DNA of 64,000 nt, from contig CAJUPY010000001.1 in the NCBI GenBank assembly GCA_910588035.1, positions 123,178 to 187,177 of the forward strand. Direction: 5' to 3'. The position numbers and the translations under genes are program-made. Below are positions 23,083 through 32,171 of the stretch, one piece after another. The notes below the pieces were generated by a model. It had not been told where the DNA came from, did no database searches, and worked only from the letters and a program-made list of their open reading frames with translations. Position 1 is the stretch's first letter. Every line of letters starts with the position of its first letter. Origin of the DNA: an uncultured Muribaculaceae bacterium (GTDB lineage Bacteria > Bacteroidota > Bacteroidia > Bacteroidales > Muribaculaceae).

Positions 23083-26000
23083 ATGAGTAAAGAAAAGAAA
23101 TTTCTCACGTGCGACGGTAACCAGGCTGCAGCCCATGTGGCATACATGTTTACCGAAGTAGCGGCGATTTACCCCATTACACCCTCGTCGACCATGGCAG
23201 AATATGTCGACGAATGGGCAGCCGGTGGCCGCAAGAACATTTTCGGAGAGACCGTTCTCGTTCAGGAAATGCAATCTGAAGGAGGTGCCGCAGGTGCCGT
23301 TCACGGATCACTTCAGGCCGGTGCGCTGACCACAACTTTCACTGCATCACAGGGTCTGTTGCTCATGATCCCCAACATGTATAAAATCGCGGGAGAACAA
23401 CTTCCAAGCGTATTCCATGTCTCAGCACGCACACTCGCATCACATGCACTCAGCATTTTCGGTGATCACCAGGACGTAATGTCTGTTCGTCAGACAGGTT
23501 TCGCAATGTTGGCCGAAGGTTCGGTTCAGGAAGTCATGGATCTTTCAGGAGTCGCACATCTTGCAACTCTTAAAAGCCGCATTCCGTTCGTAAACTTCTT
23601 TGACGGATTCCGCACATCTCACGAAATACAGAAAATCGAGGCTATCGACCAAGACGATCTCGCCCCGCTGCTTGACCGCCAGGCTCTCAAAGAGTTCCGT
23701 AGCCGTGCCCTCAGCCCCGAGAATCCGGTAGCACGCGGCATGGCAGAGAACAGTGACGTATTCTTCCAGCACCGCGAATCATGCAACAAACAATATGAGG
23801 CTGTCGCAGATATAGTTGAAGATTACATGGCCAAGATTTCAGACATCACCGGCCGTGAATATCACCTTTTCAATTATTACGGAGCGAAAGATGCCGACCG
23901 CGTCATCATCGCAATGGGTTCGGTCACACAAGCTGCCCAGGAAGCCATCGACTACATGATCGCCAACGGCGAGAAAGTCGGTTTGATTTCTGTTCACTTG
24001 TTCCGTCCGTTCTCAACCAAACACCTTCTTGCCGCAATTCCCTCGACAGTCAAGAAAATCGCTGTTCTCGACCGCACCAAAGAACCTGGAGCAAATGGCG
24101 AACCGCTTCTTCTCGATGTCAAGGACGCATTCTACGGCAAAGAGAATGCCCCTGTAATCGTCGGTGGACGCTACGGTCTTGCCTCTAAAGACACCACCCC
24201 CGCCATGATCATCGGAGTTTTCGAGAACCTCGCGCTTCCCGAACCGAAAGACCACTTCACATTCGGAATCGTCGATGACGTCACCTTCACTTCTCTTCCT
24301 CCCGTTGAAGAAATCGCCCTCGGTGACAAATCGACATTTGAAGCCAAATTCTACGGCCTCGGTGCAGACGGTACCGTCGGCGCAAACAAAAACTCTGTCA
24401 AGATCATCGGTGACAACACCGACAAATATTGCCAGGCATATTTCGCATACGACTCTAAGAAATCGGGTGGATTCACCTGCTCACACCTCCGTTTCGGCGA
24501 TGCTCCGATCCGTTCTACTTATCTTGTGAACACACCCAACTTCGTGGCATGCCACGTTCAGGCATATCTCCATATGTATGACGTGACACGCGGTCTGCGC
24601 GACGGCGGCACATTCCTTCTCAACACAATCTGGGAAGGCGACGAGCTCGCAGCCAACCTGCCCGCAAAGGTCAAGAAATATTTCGCTGACCACAACATCA
24701 CAGTCTACTATATCAACGCTACCAAGATCGCACAGGAAATCGGTCTCGGTAACCGCACCAACACCATTCTCCAAAGCGCGTTCTTCCGCATCACCGAAGT
24801 CATCCCCGTCGACCTCGCTGTAGAGCAGATGAAGAAATTCATCGTCAAGAGCTACGGCAAGAAAGGTCAGGACGTTGTTGACAAAAACTATGCTGCAGTT
24901 GACCGCGGAGGTGAATACAAACAACTGCCTGTTGACGCTTCATGGTCTAACCTCGAGATCCCCGCACCTGCGGCTAACGACGATCCCGAGTTCATCAACA
25001 AACTCGTTCGCCCGATCAACGCTCAAGACGGTGACCTTTTGAAGGTATCAGACTTCGTAGGCATCGAAGATGGAACATGGATGCAAGGCACCGCTGCCTA
25101 TGAGAAACGTGGTGTCGCCGCTTTCGTTCCCGAGTGGCTCGAAGAGAACTGTATCCAATGTAACAAATGTGCGTTTGTCTGCCCCCACGCTGCAATCCGT
25201 CCGTTCGTTCTCGACGGCGCCGAAATGACAGCCGCACCTTTCGCTGAAGAAGCTACCATTCCGGCTCTCGGTCCGTCGTTCAAAGGCATGCGCTTCATTC
25301 AGAGCGTAGATGTCCTCGACTGTCTCGGTTGTGGTAACTGTGTCGATGTCTGCCCCGGCAAGAAGGGCGTGAAGGCACTCCAGATGAAGCCGCTTGAGAC
25401 TCAGCTCGATGTTCAGAAAGAATGGGACTACTGTGTCAAGAAAGTTGCTTCCAAGCAAGCCCTCGTCGACGTCAAGGCCAATGTCAAGAACAGCCAGTTT
25501 GCAACACCCTATTTTGAATTCTCAGGTGCATGTTCAGGTTGTGGTGAGACACCCTACGTCAAACTGATCAGCCAGCTTTTCGGTGACCACGAAATGGTGG
25601 CCAATGCAACCGGTTGCTCTTCAATCTACTCAGGTTCGGTTCCCTCGACACCTTATACGACAAACGACCGCGGTCACGGTCCGGCATGGGCAAACTCACT
25701 CTTTGAAGACTTCGCCGAATTTGGTCTCGGAATGGTGATCGCAAATGAAAAAATGGTCTCACGTCTCGAAGACCTCATGACCAAAGCCCAGGCTTGCGAC
25801 TGCTGCACTGATGAGATCAAGGCTCTTGCCGCGCAGTGGCTCGAGAACCGAAATGACTATGCCAAGACACGCGAAATCGCTGATAAGCTCATTCCTCTCT
25901 GCGAGGCATGCGCATGCGATATCTGCAACAGCATCCTTGACCACAAGGCATTCCTCGTCAAGCGTTCACAGTGGATCATCGCCGGTGACGGTGCCGCATA

Positions 26001-26664
26001 CGACATCGGCTTCGGTGGTCTTGACCACGTACTCGCCTCAGGCAAGAATGTGAACATTCTCGTTGTCGACACAGAGGTTTACTCTAACACAGGTGGTCAG
26101 GCTTCAAAGGCTACCCCGCTCGGCGCGATCGCCAAATTTGCCGCTTCGGGTAAGAGAATCCGCAAGAAAGACCTCGGTCTCATCGCTTCAACATACGGAT
26201 ATGTTTATGTCGCACAGATCGCAATGGGTGCGGACAATGCCCAGACACTCAAAGCAATCCGCGAGGCAGAAGCATACGACGGTCCTTCGTTGATCATCGC
26301 ATACTCACCCTGTATCAACCACGGTCTGAAAGCAGGAATGGGTCACTCACAGCAAGAAGAGGCTAAAGCGGTTGAATGTGGCTACTGGCACCTCTGGCGT
26401 TACAATCCTGCCGTAGAGGCTGAAGGCAAGAATCCGTTCACTCTTGACTCTAAAGAGCCAGACTGGACAAAATTTGCTGACTTCCTCAAAGGCGAGGTTC
26501 GCTACGCTTCAGTAATGAAACAATATCCTGCAGAGGCAGCCGAGTTGTTTGCCGCAGCTCAGGATAACGCACAGTGGCGTTACAACAACTACCGTCGTCT
26601 CGCACAGCAGCAGTGGGGTGTTGATCCTGAAGTTGCTGCCGTAGAGAAATCAAACGAGAAATAA
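23083..26664 (+). CDS. nifJ: Pyruvate:ferredoxin (flavodoxin) oxidoreductase, single-chain
   Basis: Oxidises pyruvate to acetyl-CoA and CO2, reducing ferredoxin; a central anaerobic enzyme. The 1193 residues match the homodimeric fused form. In order: the pyrimidine-binding N-terminal domain (AAHVAYMFTEVAAIYPITPSS, near 12-32), the gamma/beta transketolase-like domain, and a ferredoxin-type pair of 4Fe-4S sites. These are CIQCNKCAFVCPHA (about 690) and CLGCGNCVDVCPG (about 747). Then comes the TPP-binding part with CSGCGETPYVKL (proximal cluster Cys), ATGCSSIY and GDGAAYDIGFGGLDH (about 967). Codon usage is strongly biased towards C-ending codons, as expected of a highly expressed gene. It is monocistronic, with a strong terminator after it. 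Confidence 0.98.
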   Translation: MSKEKKFLTCDGNQAAAHVAYMFTEVAAIYPITPSSTMAEYVDEWAAGGRKNIFGETVLVQEMQSEGGAAGAVHGSLQAGALTTTFTASQGLLLMIPNMYKIAGEQLPSVFHVSARTLASHALSIFGDHQDVMSVRQTGFAMLAEGSVQEVMDLSGVAHLATLKSRIPFVNFFDGFRTSHEIQKIEAIDQDDLAPLLDRQALKEFRSRALSPENPVARGMAENSDVFFQHRESCNKQYEAVADIVEDYMAKISDITGREYHLFNYYGAKDADRVIIAMGSVTQAAQEAIDYMIANGEKVGLISVHLFRPFSTKHLLAAIPSTVKKIAVLDRTKEPGANGEPLLLDVKDAFYGKENAPVIVGGRYGLASKDTTPAMIIGVFENLALPEPKDHFTFGIVDDVTFTSLPPVEEIALGDKSTFEAKFYGLGADGTVGANKNSVKIIGDNTDKYCQAYFAYDSKKSGGFTCSHLRFGDAPIRSTYLVNTPNFVACHVQAYLHMYDVTRGLRDGGTFLLNTIWEGDELAANLPAKVKKYFADHNITVYYINATKIAQEIGLGNRTNTILQSAFFRITEVIPVDLAVEQMKKFIVKSYGKKGQDVVDKNYAAVDRGGEYKQLPVDASWSNLEIPAPAANDDPEFINKLVRPINAQDGDLLKVSDFVGIEDGTWMQGTAAYEKRGVAAFVPEWLEENCIQCNKCAFVCPHAAIRPFVLDGAEMTAAPFAEEATIPALGPSFKGMRFIQSVDVLDCLGCGNCVDVCPGKKGVKALQMKPLETQLDVQKEWDYCVKKVASKQALVDVKANVKNSQFATPYFEFSGACSGCGETPYVKLISQLFGDHEMVANATGCSSIYSGSVPSTPYTTNDRGHGPAWANSLFEDFAEFGLGMVIANEKMVSRLEDLMTKAQACDCCTDEIKALAAQWLENRNDYAKTREIADKLIPLCEACACDICNSILDHKAFLVKRSQWIIAGDGAAYDIGFGGLDHVLASGKNVNILVVDTEVYSNTGGQASKATPLGAIAKFAASGKRIRKKDLGLIASTYGYVYVAQIAMGADNAQTLKAIREAEAYDGPSLIIAYSPCINHGLKAGMGHSQQEEAKAVECGYWHLWRYNPAVEAEGKNPFTLDSKEPDWTKFADFLKGEVRYASVMKQYPAEAAELFAAAQDNAQWRYNNYRRLAQQQWGVDPEVAAVEKSNEK

Positions 26665-26687
26665 TATTCTCCCCTTGTCCAATATAA

Positions 26688-26723
26688 AAAAGGGGAGCGT
26701 CAGACTAATGATGCTCCCCTTTT
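26688..26723 (+). terminator. Rho-independent terminator after the PFOR gene
   Basis: AAAAGGGGAGC and GCTCCCCTTTT form a perfect 11-bp stem with a 14-nt loop, 23 bases after the stop codon. Because the arms end in A-run and T-run, it could work in both directions. Confidence 0.8.
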
Positions 26724-26763
26724 CCATATCACATTTTTAACCAACATTTCTCCACAAAATCTA

Positions 26764-28884
26764 ATGAAATATCGTTTTTTAGCAATGGCAGCAGTAGCAA
26801 GCCTGGGACTTGCAGTGGCCACTACATCTTGCCAGCAGAAACAGTCTCATGAGAACCCGTTTCTGAGCGACTATGCAACGCCGTTTGAGATTCCTCCCTT
26901 CGAGTCAATCACCATCGACGATTATCTTCCCGCTCTTGAAGCAGGCATCGCCCAGCACAATGCGCAGATAGACTCAATTGTCAACAACGAAGAGACTCCG
27001 ACTTTTGAAAACACGATTCTCGCTCTCGAACGTGCGGGTGAGATACTCAATAAAGTCAGCTACGTCTATATGGCTCTGAGCGAAAGCGACTCTAACGACG
27101 ACCTTGTCGCTGTTGGCGAGAAATTCGAACCAATGCTCTCACAACACTTCGACGAAGTGTCGATGAATCCGCGTTTGTTTGAACGCGTCAAATATCTCTA
27201 TGACAACCGCGACTCGCTCAACCTCGATGGTCCACGCCGCCGCGCTGTCGAGAGCAGTTATAAATCTTTTGCACGCAACGGTGCTCTTCTAAATGATGAT
27301 GACAAAGAGAGATTGAAAGCTGTAAACACAGAGTTGACAACCTTATATCAACAGTTCAACAAGAATCTTCTTGACGCGACCAACGACTTCAAGATTGTAG
27401 TTGAATACTCGGCAATGTTGTCGGGACTTCCTCAGAGCAACATCGACATTGCCGCTGATGAAGCAGCCAAGGCCGGAATGGAAGGTAAATGGATTTTCAC
27501 TCTCCATGCACCCAGCCGTCTGCCCGTGCTCCAGTATGCAGACAACCGCGATCTTCGCCGTCAGATGTATGAGGGATACACCAACCTCGCATCGTCGGGA
27601 AAATACGACAACTGTCCTGTCATCAACAAAATTCTCAAAGCTCGTGCGGAAAAAGCCGCAATTCTCGGATTCGAGAACTACGGATCATACATGACAGACA
27701 ATGTCATGGCAGGCAGCATAGCAAACGCAGAAAACCTTCTCATGCAGATCTGGCGTCCGGCAATCGCGCGTGTCAAAGATGAAGTTGCTGAAATGCAGGC
27801 TGTTGTCAATGCCGAAGGCGGAGACTTCAAAATCGCCCCCTATGACTACTATTACTATGCAGAAAAAGTACGTCAGAAAAAATATGACCTGCAGGAGAGC
27901 GAGGTTCGCGAATATTTTGCAGTTGATTCTGTTCGCAAAGGCATTTTCACACTTGCCGAACGTCTTTATGGTGTGAAATTCACAGAAATGCCCGACGCTC
28001 CCAAATATAATCCTGAAGTGACTGTCTATGACGTGACCGATGACAAGGGTGAACATGTGGCAGTCTTCATGACTGACTATTTCCCCCGTCCGTCAAAACG
28101 TCAGGGCGCATGGATGAGCGAATTCAAGGGCTCTTGGGTTGACAACGGAGAAGTTTCACGTCCGATCATTTATAACGTCGGCAACTTCTCACGTCCTGTC
28201 GGTGATACTCCGGCACTTCTGACTCTTGACGAGGTTGAGACAATGTTCCACGAATTCGGTCACGGACTCCATGGCATGCTCTCACGTGCCGAACTCCGCA
28301 GCCAGTCGGGAACCAATGTTGACCGCGATTTTGTTGAACTTCCATCGCAAATCAATGAACATTGGGCAATGGAACCTGAACTGTTGAAAGTCTATGCCCG
28401 CAACTACAAGACAGGCGAGGTCATCTCCGATGAAATGATTGAGAAGCTCCACGCCGCTTCTACCCACAATCAGGGCTTCATGACAACCGAGCTTGTCGGT
28501 GCAGCACTTCTCGATCTGCAGTACGGTAAACTCAATCCAACCGACTCTATCGACATCATGGCGTTTGAAGCGAAAGTAGCCAAAGACCTTGACATGCCGG
28601 CCGAAGTCCAGTATCGTTACCGTAGTCCCTACTTCAAACACATCTTCGGCAGTGACGGATATGCTTCAGGATATTATACCTATCTGTGGGCTGCTGTCCT
28701 CGATTGCGACGGTTATGAACTGTTCAAGGAAAAGGGTGCTTTCGATCCTGAAACAGCCCGTTCGTTTAAAGAAAACATTCTGGAAATGGGCGGAAGCGAA
28801 GATCCGATGGTTCTATATGAACGATTCCGCGGACAGAAACCGACACCCGAAGCCCTGCTTCGCCACAGAGGTCTGATTAAATAA
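26764..28884 (+). CDS. dcp: Peptidyl-dipeptidase Dcp (M3 family), predicted lipoprotein
   Basis: A zinc metallopeptidase of the M3 (oligopeptidase A / Dcp) family that removes C-terminal dipeptides. The 706 residues include a lipoprotein signal (residues 1-23, ATTSC lipobox), placing it in the periplasm attached to a membrane. The active site is FHEFGHGLHGML, with the third zinc ligand Glu in the downstream region (VELPSQINEHWA). C-terminal substrate-binding residues are in SPYFKHIFGSDGYASGYYTYLW, the Dcp-type H-x-F-x-x-x-x-Y-x-A-x-Y-Y-x-Y pattern. It is monocistronic, with terminators on both sides. The lipid anchor is usual for Bacteroidales Dcp proteins. Confidence 0.93.
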   Translation: MKYRFLAMAAVASLGLAVATTSCQQKQSHENPFLSDYATPFEIPPFESITIDDYLPALEAGIAQHNAQIDSIVNNEETPTFENTILALERAGEILNKVSYVYMALSESDSNDDLVAVGEKFEPMLSQHFDEVSMNPRLFERVKYLYDNRDSLNLDGPRRRAVESSYKSFARNGALLNDDDKERLKAVNTELTTLYQQFNKNLLDATNDFKIVVEYSAMLSGLPQSNIDIAADEAAKAGMEGKWIFTLHAPSRLPVLQYADNRDLRRQMYEGYTNLASSGKYDNCPVINKILKARAEKAAILGFENYGSYMTDNVMAGSIANAENLLMQIWRPAIARVKDEVAEMQAVVNAEGGDFKIAPYDYYYYAEKVRQKKYDLQESEVREYFAVDSVRKGIFTLAERLYGVKFTEMPDAPKYNPEVTVYDVTDDKGEHVAVFMTDYFPRPSKRQGAWMSEFKGSWVDNGEVSRPIIYNVGNFSRPVGDTPALLTLDEVETMFHEFGHGLHGMLSRAELRSQSGTNVDRDFVELPSQINEHWAMEPELLKVYARNYKTGEVISDEMIEKLHAASTHNQGFMTTELVGAALLDLQYGKLNPTDSIDIMAFEAKVAKDLDMPAEVQYRYRSPYFKHIFGSDGYASGYYTYLWAAVLDCDGYELFKEKGAFDPETARSFKENILEMGGSEDPMVLYERFRGQKPTPEALLRHRGLIK

Positions 28885-28903
28885 TCATATTTATAGCCTT
28901 TTA

Positions 28904-28947
28904 ACGCCACCTGACCGTGAGACAGACGGTTGGGTGGCGTTTTTTTG
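28904..28947 (+). terminator. Rho-independent terminator after dcp
   Basis: ACGCCACC pairs with GGTGGCGT (one side bulged by extra G) around a loop that contains its own small ACCGT/ACGGT stem, followed by seven T. It separates dcp from the arabinose operator region. Confidence 0.75.
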
Positions 28948-28953
28948 CATCAT

Positions 28954-28972
28954 AAGTGTAAAATTTACACTT
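28954..28972. promoter_or_regulatory. Perfect inverted repeat, probable AraR operator 1
   Basis: AAGTGTAAA, a central A and TTTACACTT form a perfect 9+1+9 palindrome. It lies about 30 bases upstream of the predicted promoter of the arabinose operon, whose second gene encodes a Nudix-type AraR. NrtR/AraR-type regulators bind palindromes of about this length. Confidence 0.7.
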
Positions 28973-28992
28973 TTATGTTTTATAACATAAAA
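28971..28992. promoter_or_regulatory. Second inverted repeat, possible AraR or catabolite-control site
   Basis: TTTTATGTT, spacer TTAT and AACATAAAA form a perfect 9+4+9 inverted repeat touching the first palindrome and ending just before the promoter. It shares no obvious core with operator 1, so it may bind a different protein, for example a Crp-like regulator. It could also be an A+T-rich coincidence. Confidence 0.5.
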
Positions 28993-28999
28993 AAAAATA

Positions 29000-29029
29000 T
29001 TGCAACTACAAGAATAACCACTAATTTTA
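29000..29029 (+). promoter_or_regulatory. Predicted promoter of the arabinose operon
   Basis: TTG, a 19-nt spacer and TAATTTTA (one mismatch to TAnnTTTG) lie immediately downstream of the two inverted repeats and about 50 bases before the symporter ATG. A protein bound at the adjacent palindromes could interfere with or assist polymerase. Confidence 0.5.
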
Positions 29030-29076
29030 CGGCACTAAATTGTTAACCTATAACTAATCACAAATTCACAAATTCT

Positions 29077-30771
29077 ATGCAAATCTATGACTGGATTGTC
29101 ATCGGCATTTTTTTCCTGGCGCTGATTGGCATTATAGTTTGGGTCATGCGGCAAAAACAGAACAATGCCGCCGACTATTTTCTTGGGGGTAAGGACGCGA
29201 CATGGATCGCTATCGGTGCATCTATTTTCGCCTCCAACATCGGCTCTGAGCACCTGATCGGTCTCGCCGGCTCGGGAGCATCATCTGGAATGGCGATGGC
29301 ACATTGGGAGATCCAGGGTTGGATGATACTTATTCTGGGTTGGGTATTCGTGCCCTTCTACACCCGTTCAATGGTCTACACGATGCCCGAATTTCTTGAA
29401 CGGCGTTTTAACCCGCAGTCGCGTACTATTCTCGCAACTATCTCTCTTATCAGTTACGTTCTCACAAAAGTTGCCGTTACCGTTTATGCCGGTGGTCTTG
29501 TATTCCAGCAAGTGTTCGGCATAGATCAATTATGGGGCATCGACTTCTTCTGGATCGCAGCCGTCGGTCTTGTTCTTATCACAGCTCTCTATACGATTTT
29601 CGGCGGCATGAAATCGGTGCTCTACACATCAGTTCTGCAAACACCGATTCTTCTTCTCGGATCCCTGATCATTCTCGTTCTCGGCCTCAGGGAATTAGGC
29701 GGCTGGGACGAAATGATGAGAATCTGTTCAGCAGTCGAGGTCAACGAATATGGCGACACAATGACCAACCTTATACGTGACAACCGTGATTCAAACTATC
29801 CATGGCTTGGAGCTTTGATTGGATCGGCCGTGATCGGATTCTGGTATTGGTGTACCGACCAGTTCATCGTTCAACGTGTTCTTTCAGGAAAAGATGAGCG
29901 TGAAGCCCGCAGAGGCACGATTTTCGGAGCCTATCTCAAACTGCTTCCGGTATTCCTGTTTCTGATTCCCGGCATGATCGCCTTTGCACTTCATCAGAAC
30001 CTGGGCGATTTCCTTCCCATGCTACCTAACGGCAATCCTAATTCAGATGCCGCATTCCCTACCCTTGTGGCCAAACTTCTTCCGGCCGGAGTGAAAGGAC
30101 TTATCGTATGCGGCATTCTCGCGGCTCTCATGAGTTCACTGGCATCATTGTTCAACTCTTCGGCAGCCCTCTTCACAATCGACTTCTATCAGCGTTTCCG
30201 CCCCGATACAGATCCTAAAAAACTCGTCAAGATCGGTCAGGCCGCAACAATTGTCATCGTTGTTCTCGGCATTCTGTGGATTCCGGTCATGAGATCGATC
30301 GGAGATGTGCTCTATCTCTACCTTCAGGACGTTCAGTCGGTTCTCGCACCGGGAATCGCGGCAGCATTTCTTATCGGTATTCTTTGGAAACGTGCGACTG
30401 CCCAAGGCGGCATGTGGGCTTTGCTGGCAGGTCTGATCATCGGTCTTACCCGCCTCGGAGCAAAAATCTATTACAGCGGTCTCGGCATTGAAGCCGGTCA
30501 AAATCCCGATGCAAGCCTCTTCCAGACAATTTTCTTCGATGAAAACTGGCTGTTCTTCTGTGGTTGGATGCTTCTGTTCTGCCTCGCTGTCGGTGTTGTC
30601 GTTTCATTGTTCACCAAAGCACCCGAGGAACATAAGATTCAAGGACTTGTATTCGGAACCGCCACTTCCGAACAACTCGCTGCGACAAGAGCGAGCTGGA
30701 ACAAATGGGATGTTATCCACTCACTGATAATTCTTGCAATCACTGCCACATTCTATTACTACTTCTGGTAA
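29077..30771 (+). CDS. Sodium:solute symporter (SSS family), probable L-arabinose transporter
   Basis: A 564-residue membrane protein with about 14 hydrophobic segments, belonging to the SGLT/SSS sodium-sugar symporter family. Typical motifs are DYFLGGKDATWIAIGASIFA near the N-terminus, GSEHLIGLAGSGA, and FWYWCTDQFIVQRVLSGKD in the middle, the R-x-L-S/A signature region of SGLT-type carriers. It is the first gene after the operator/promoter region and overlaps the start of araR by one base (TAATG). Since every following gene is for L-arabinose use, arabinose is the likely substrate; the sequence alone shows only a sugar-type carrier. Confidence 0.93.
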   Translation: MQIYDWIVIGIFFLALIGIIVWVMRQKQNNAADYFLGGKDATWIAIGASIFASNIGSEHLIGLAGSGASSGMAMAHWEIQGWMILILGWVFVPFYTRSMVYTMPEFLERRFNPQSRTILATISLISYVLTKVAVTVYAGGLVFQQVFGIDQLWGIDFFWIAAVGLVLITALYTIFGGMKSVLYTSVLQTPILLLGSLIILVLGLRELGGWDEMMRICSAVEVNEYGDTMTNLIRDNRDSNYPWLGALIGSAVIGFWYWCTDQFIVQRVLSGKDEREARRGTIFGAYLKLLPVFLFLIPGMIAFALHQNLGDFLPMLPNGNPNSDAAFPTLVAKLLPAGVKGLIVCGILAALMSSLASLFNSSAALFTIDFYQRFRPDTDPKKLVKIGQAATIVIVVLGILWIPVMRSIGDVLYLYLQDVQSVLAPGIAAAFLIGILWKRATAQGGMWALLAGLIIGLTRLGAKIYYSGLGIEAGQNPDASLFQTIFFDENWLFFCGWMLLFCLAVGVVVSLFTKAPEEHKIQGLVFGTATSEQLAATRASWNKWDVIHSLIILAITATFYYYFW

Positions 30772-31448
30772 TGACAGAATTCTATAACAGTAATCCGAAA
30801 TTTTTCGTGGCTGTAGACTGTATTATCTTCGGTCTCAGCCACGGTGAACTAAACATTTTGCTTGCCAAACGTCGTTTCGAACCTGAAATGGGCAAATGGT
30901 CACTGATGGGTGGATTTGTTCAGGAAAACGAGAGTATCGACGAGGCTGCGCGACGTGTGCTCCGCGAGTTGACCGGACTTGACAATGTCTACATGGAACA
31001 GGTAGGCGCATTCGGTGAAATAGATCGCGATCCGGGTGAAAGAGTCGTCTCGATTGCCTATTATGCATTGATCGATTTCGACGAACACGACCGTTTGTGT
31101 GTACTGGAACATGACGCATGCTGGACTCCGCTCAACAAGATGCCCGAGTTGAGTTTCGATCATCCCAAGATGATTGAAAAAGCGTTGGGAATCATGCGAC
31201 GTAAAGTCCAGAATGAACCGGTTGTCATGAACCTTCTACCACAGATGTTCACACTGACACAGTTACAGAATCTCTATGAAACCATTTTGGGTGAAACGCT
31301 CGACAAGCGAAATTTCAGAAAACGCATCGCAGACATCAGCTGCATCGAAAAAACAGAATTAATTGACAAAACCACATCTCGCCGAGGTGCATCTCTCTAT
31401 CGCTTCAACAGCGAAAACTACAAGCGGGATCATAAATTCAAACTATAA
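30771..31448 (+). CDS. araR: Nudix-domain transcriptional regulator, AraR (NrtR family)
   Basis: A 225-residue protein with an N-terminal Nudix domain (about 1-140) and a C-terminal winged-helix DNA-binding domain of NrtR type ([20 protein letters not shown] through [12 protein letters not shown], about 160-215). The Nudix box reads [18 protein letters not shown] then RELTGL. It lacks the Glu-Glu pair of the catalytic R-E-U-x-E-E-x-G-U motif, so the domain should sense a ligand rather than hydrolyse nucleotides. Regulators of this family control L-arabinose genes in Bacteroides. The start ATG 30771 overlaps the symporter stop; a longer frame starting upstream at 30705 would run antisense to nothing useful and was rejected. 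It should bind the palindromes at 28954-28992. Confidence 0.9.
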   Translation: MTEFYNSNPKFFVAVDCIIFGLSHGELNILLAKRRFEPEMGKWSLMGGFVQENESIDEAARRVLRELTGLDNVYMEQVGAFGEIDRDPGERVVSIAYYALIDFDEHDRLCVLEHDACWTPLNKMPELSFDHPKMIEKALGIMRRKVQNEPVVMNLLPQMFTLTQLQNLYETILGETLDKRNFRKRIADISCIEKTELIDKTTSRRGASLYRFNSENYKRDHKFKL

Positions 31449-32137
31449 TGCTTGAAGAACTGAAAGAAAAGGTATTCCGCGCGAATCTCGATCTGGTTCG
31501 CCACGGACTTGTGATTTTCACCTGGGGAAATGTTTCAGGTATTGACCGTGAAAAGGGCCTCGTAGTTATCAAACCGAGCGGTGTCAGCTACGACGAGATG
31601 AAAGCTTCAGACATGGTTGTCGTCGATCTCGAAGGCAACGTGGTTGAAGGTGATCTGAGACCTTCGTCTGACACTCCGACTCATTGTGCGCTCTACCGCG
31701 CATTTCCGGAAATCGGTGGGGTCGTACACACCCACTCCACATATGCCACCGCATGGGCCCAGGCCGGCATCGATCTTCCCAATATCGGAACGACCCATGC
31801 CGATTACTTCCATGATGCAGTACCCTGCACCGCCGACATGACAGCCGAAGAAGTGAACGGAGATTATGAGCTTGAGACAGGAAATGTCATCATCGCACGC
31901 TTCAGCGGTCTGAACCCGATTCACACACCAGGTGTTCTTGTGAAAAACCATGGGCCGTTCACATGGGGAAAAACGCCAGACGAAGCCGTTCACAATGCAG
32001 TCGTTCTCGAACAGGTTGCAAAAATGGCGAGCATCGCATATTCCGTCAATCCCCGGTTGACCATGAATCAGCTGCTGGTTGAAAAACATTTCAGCCGTAA
32101 ACATGGACCAAATGCCTATTACGGACAAAAAAAATAA
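31448..32137 (+). CDS. araD: L-ribulose-5-phosphate 4-epimerase
   Basis: Converts L-ribulose-5-phosphate to D-xylulose-5-phosphate, the last step of arabinose entry into the pentose phosphate pathway. The 229 residues match class II aldolase family AraD. Visible features are [15 protein letters not shown], the phosphate-binding loop [11 protein letters not shown], the metal-binding [14 protein letters not shown] (two His), [15 protein letters not shown] and a third metal His in [11 protein letters not shown]. The overlap with the araR stop (TAATG) shows tight translational coupling. The closely related fuculose aldolase and SgbE-type epimerases are alternatives in general, but neighbouring araA and araB settle the role. 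Confidence 0.96.
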   Translation: MLEELKEKVFRANLDLVRHGLVIFTWGNVSGIDREKGLVVIKPSGVSYDEMKASDMVVVDLEGNVVEGDLRPSSDTPTHCALYRAFPEIGGVVHTHSTYATAWAQAGIDLPNIGTTHADYFHDAVPCTADMTAEEVNGDYELETGNVIIARFSGLNPIHTPGVLVKNHGPFTWGKTPDEAVHNAVVLEQVAKMASIAYSVNPRLTMNQLLVEKHFSRKHGPNAYYGQKK

Positions 32138-32171
32138 ATAATAACAGAATAAATTATAAAATCAAATAACT

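Noticed and set aside
24481-24924. Antisense open frame inside the PFOR gene
   Set aside because: Acidic, Val/Asp-rich shadow caused by the strong codon bias of PFOR on the other strand.
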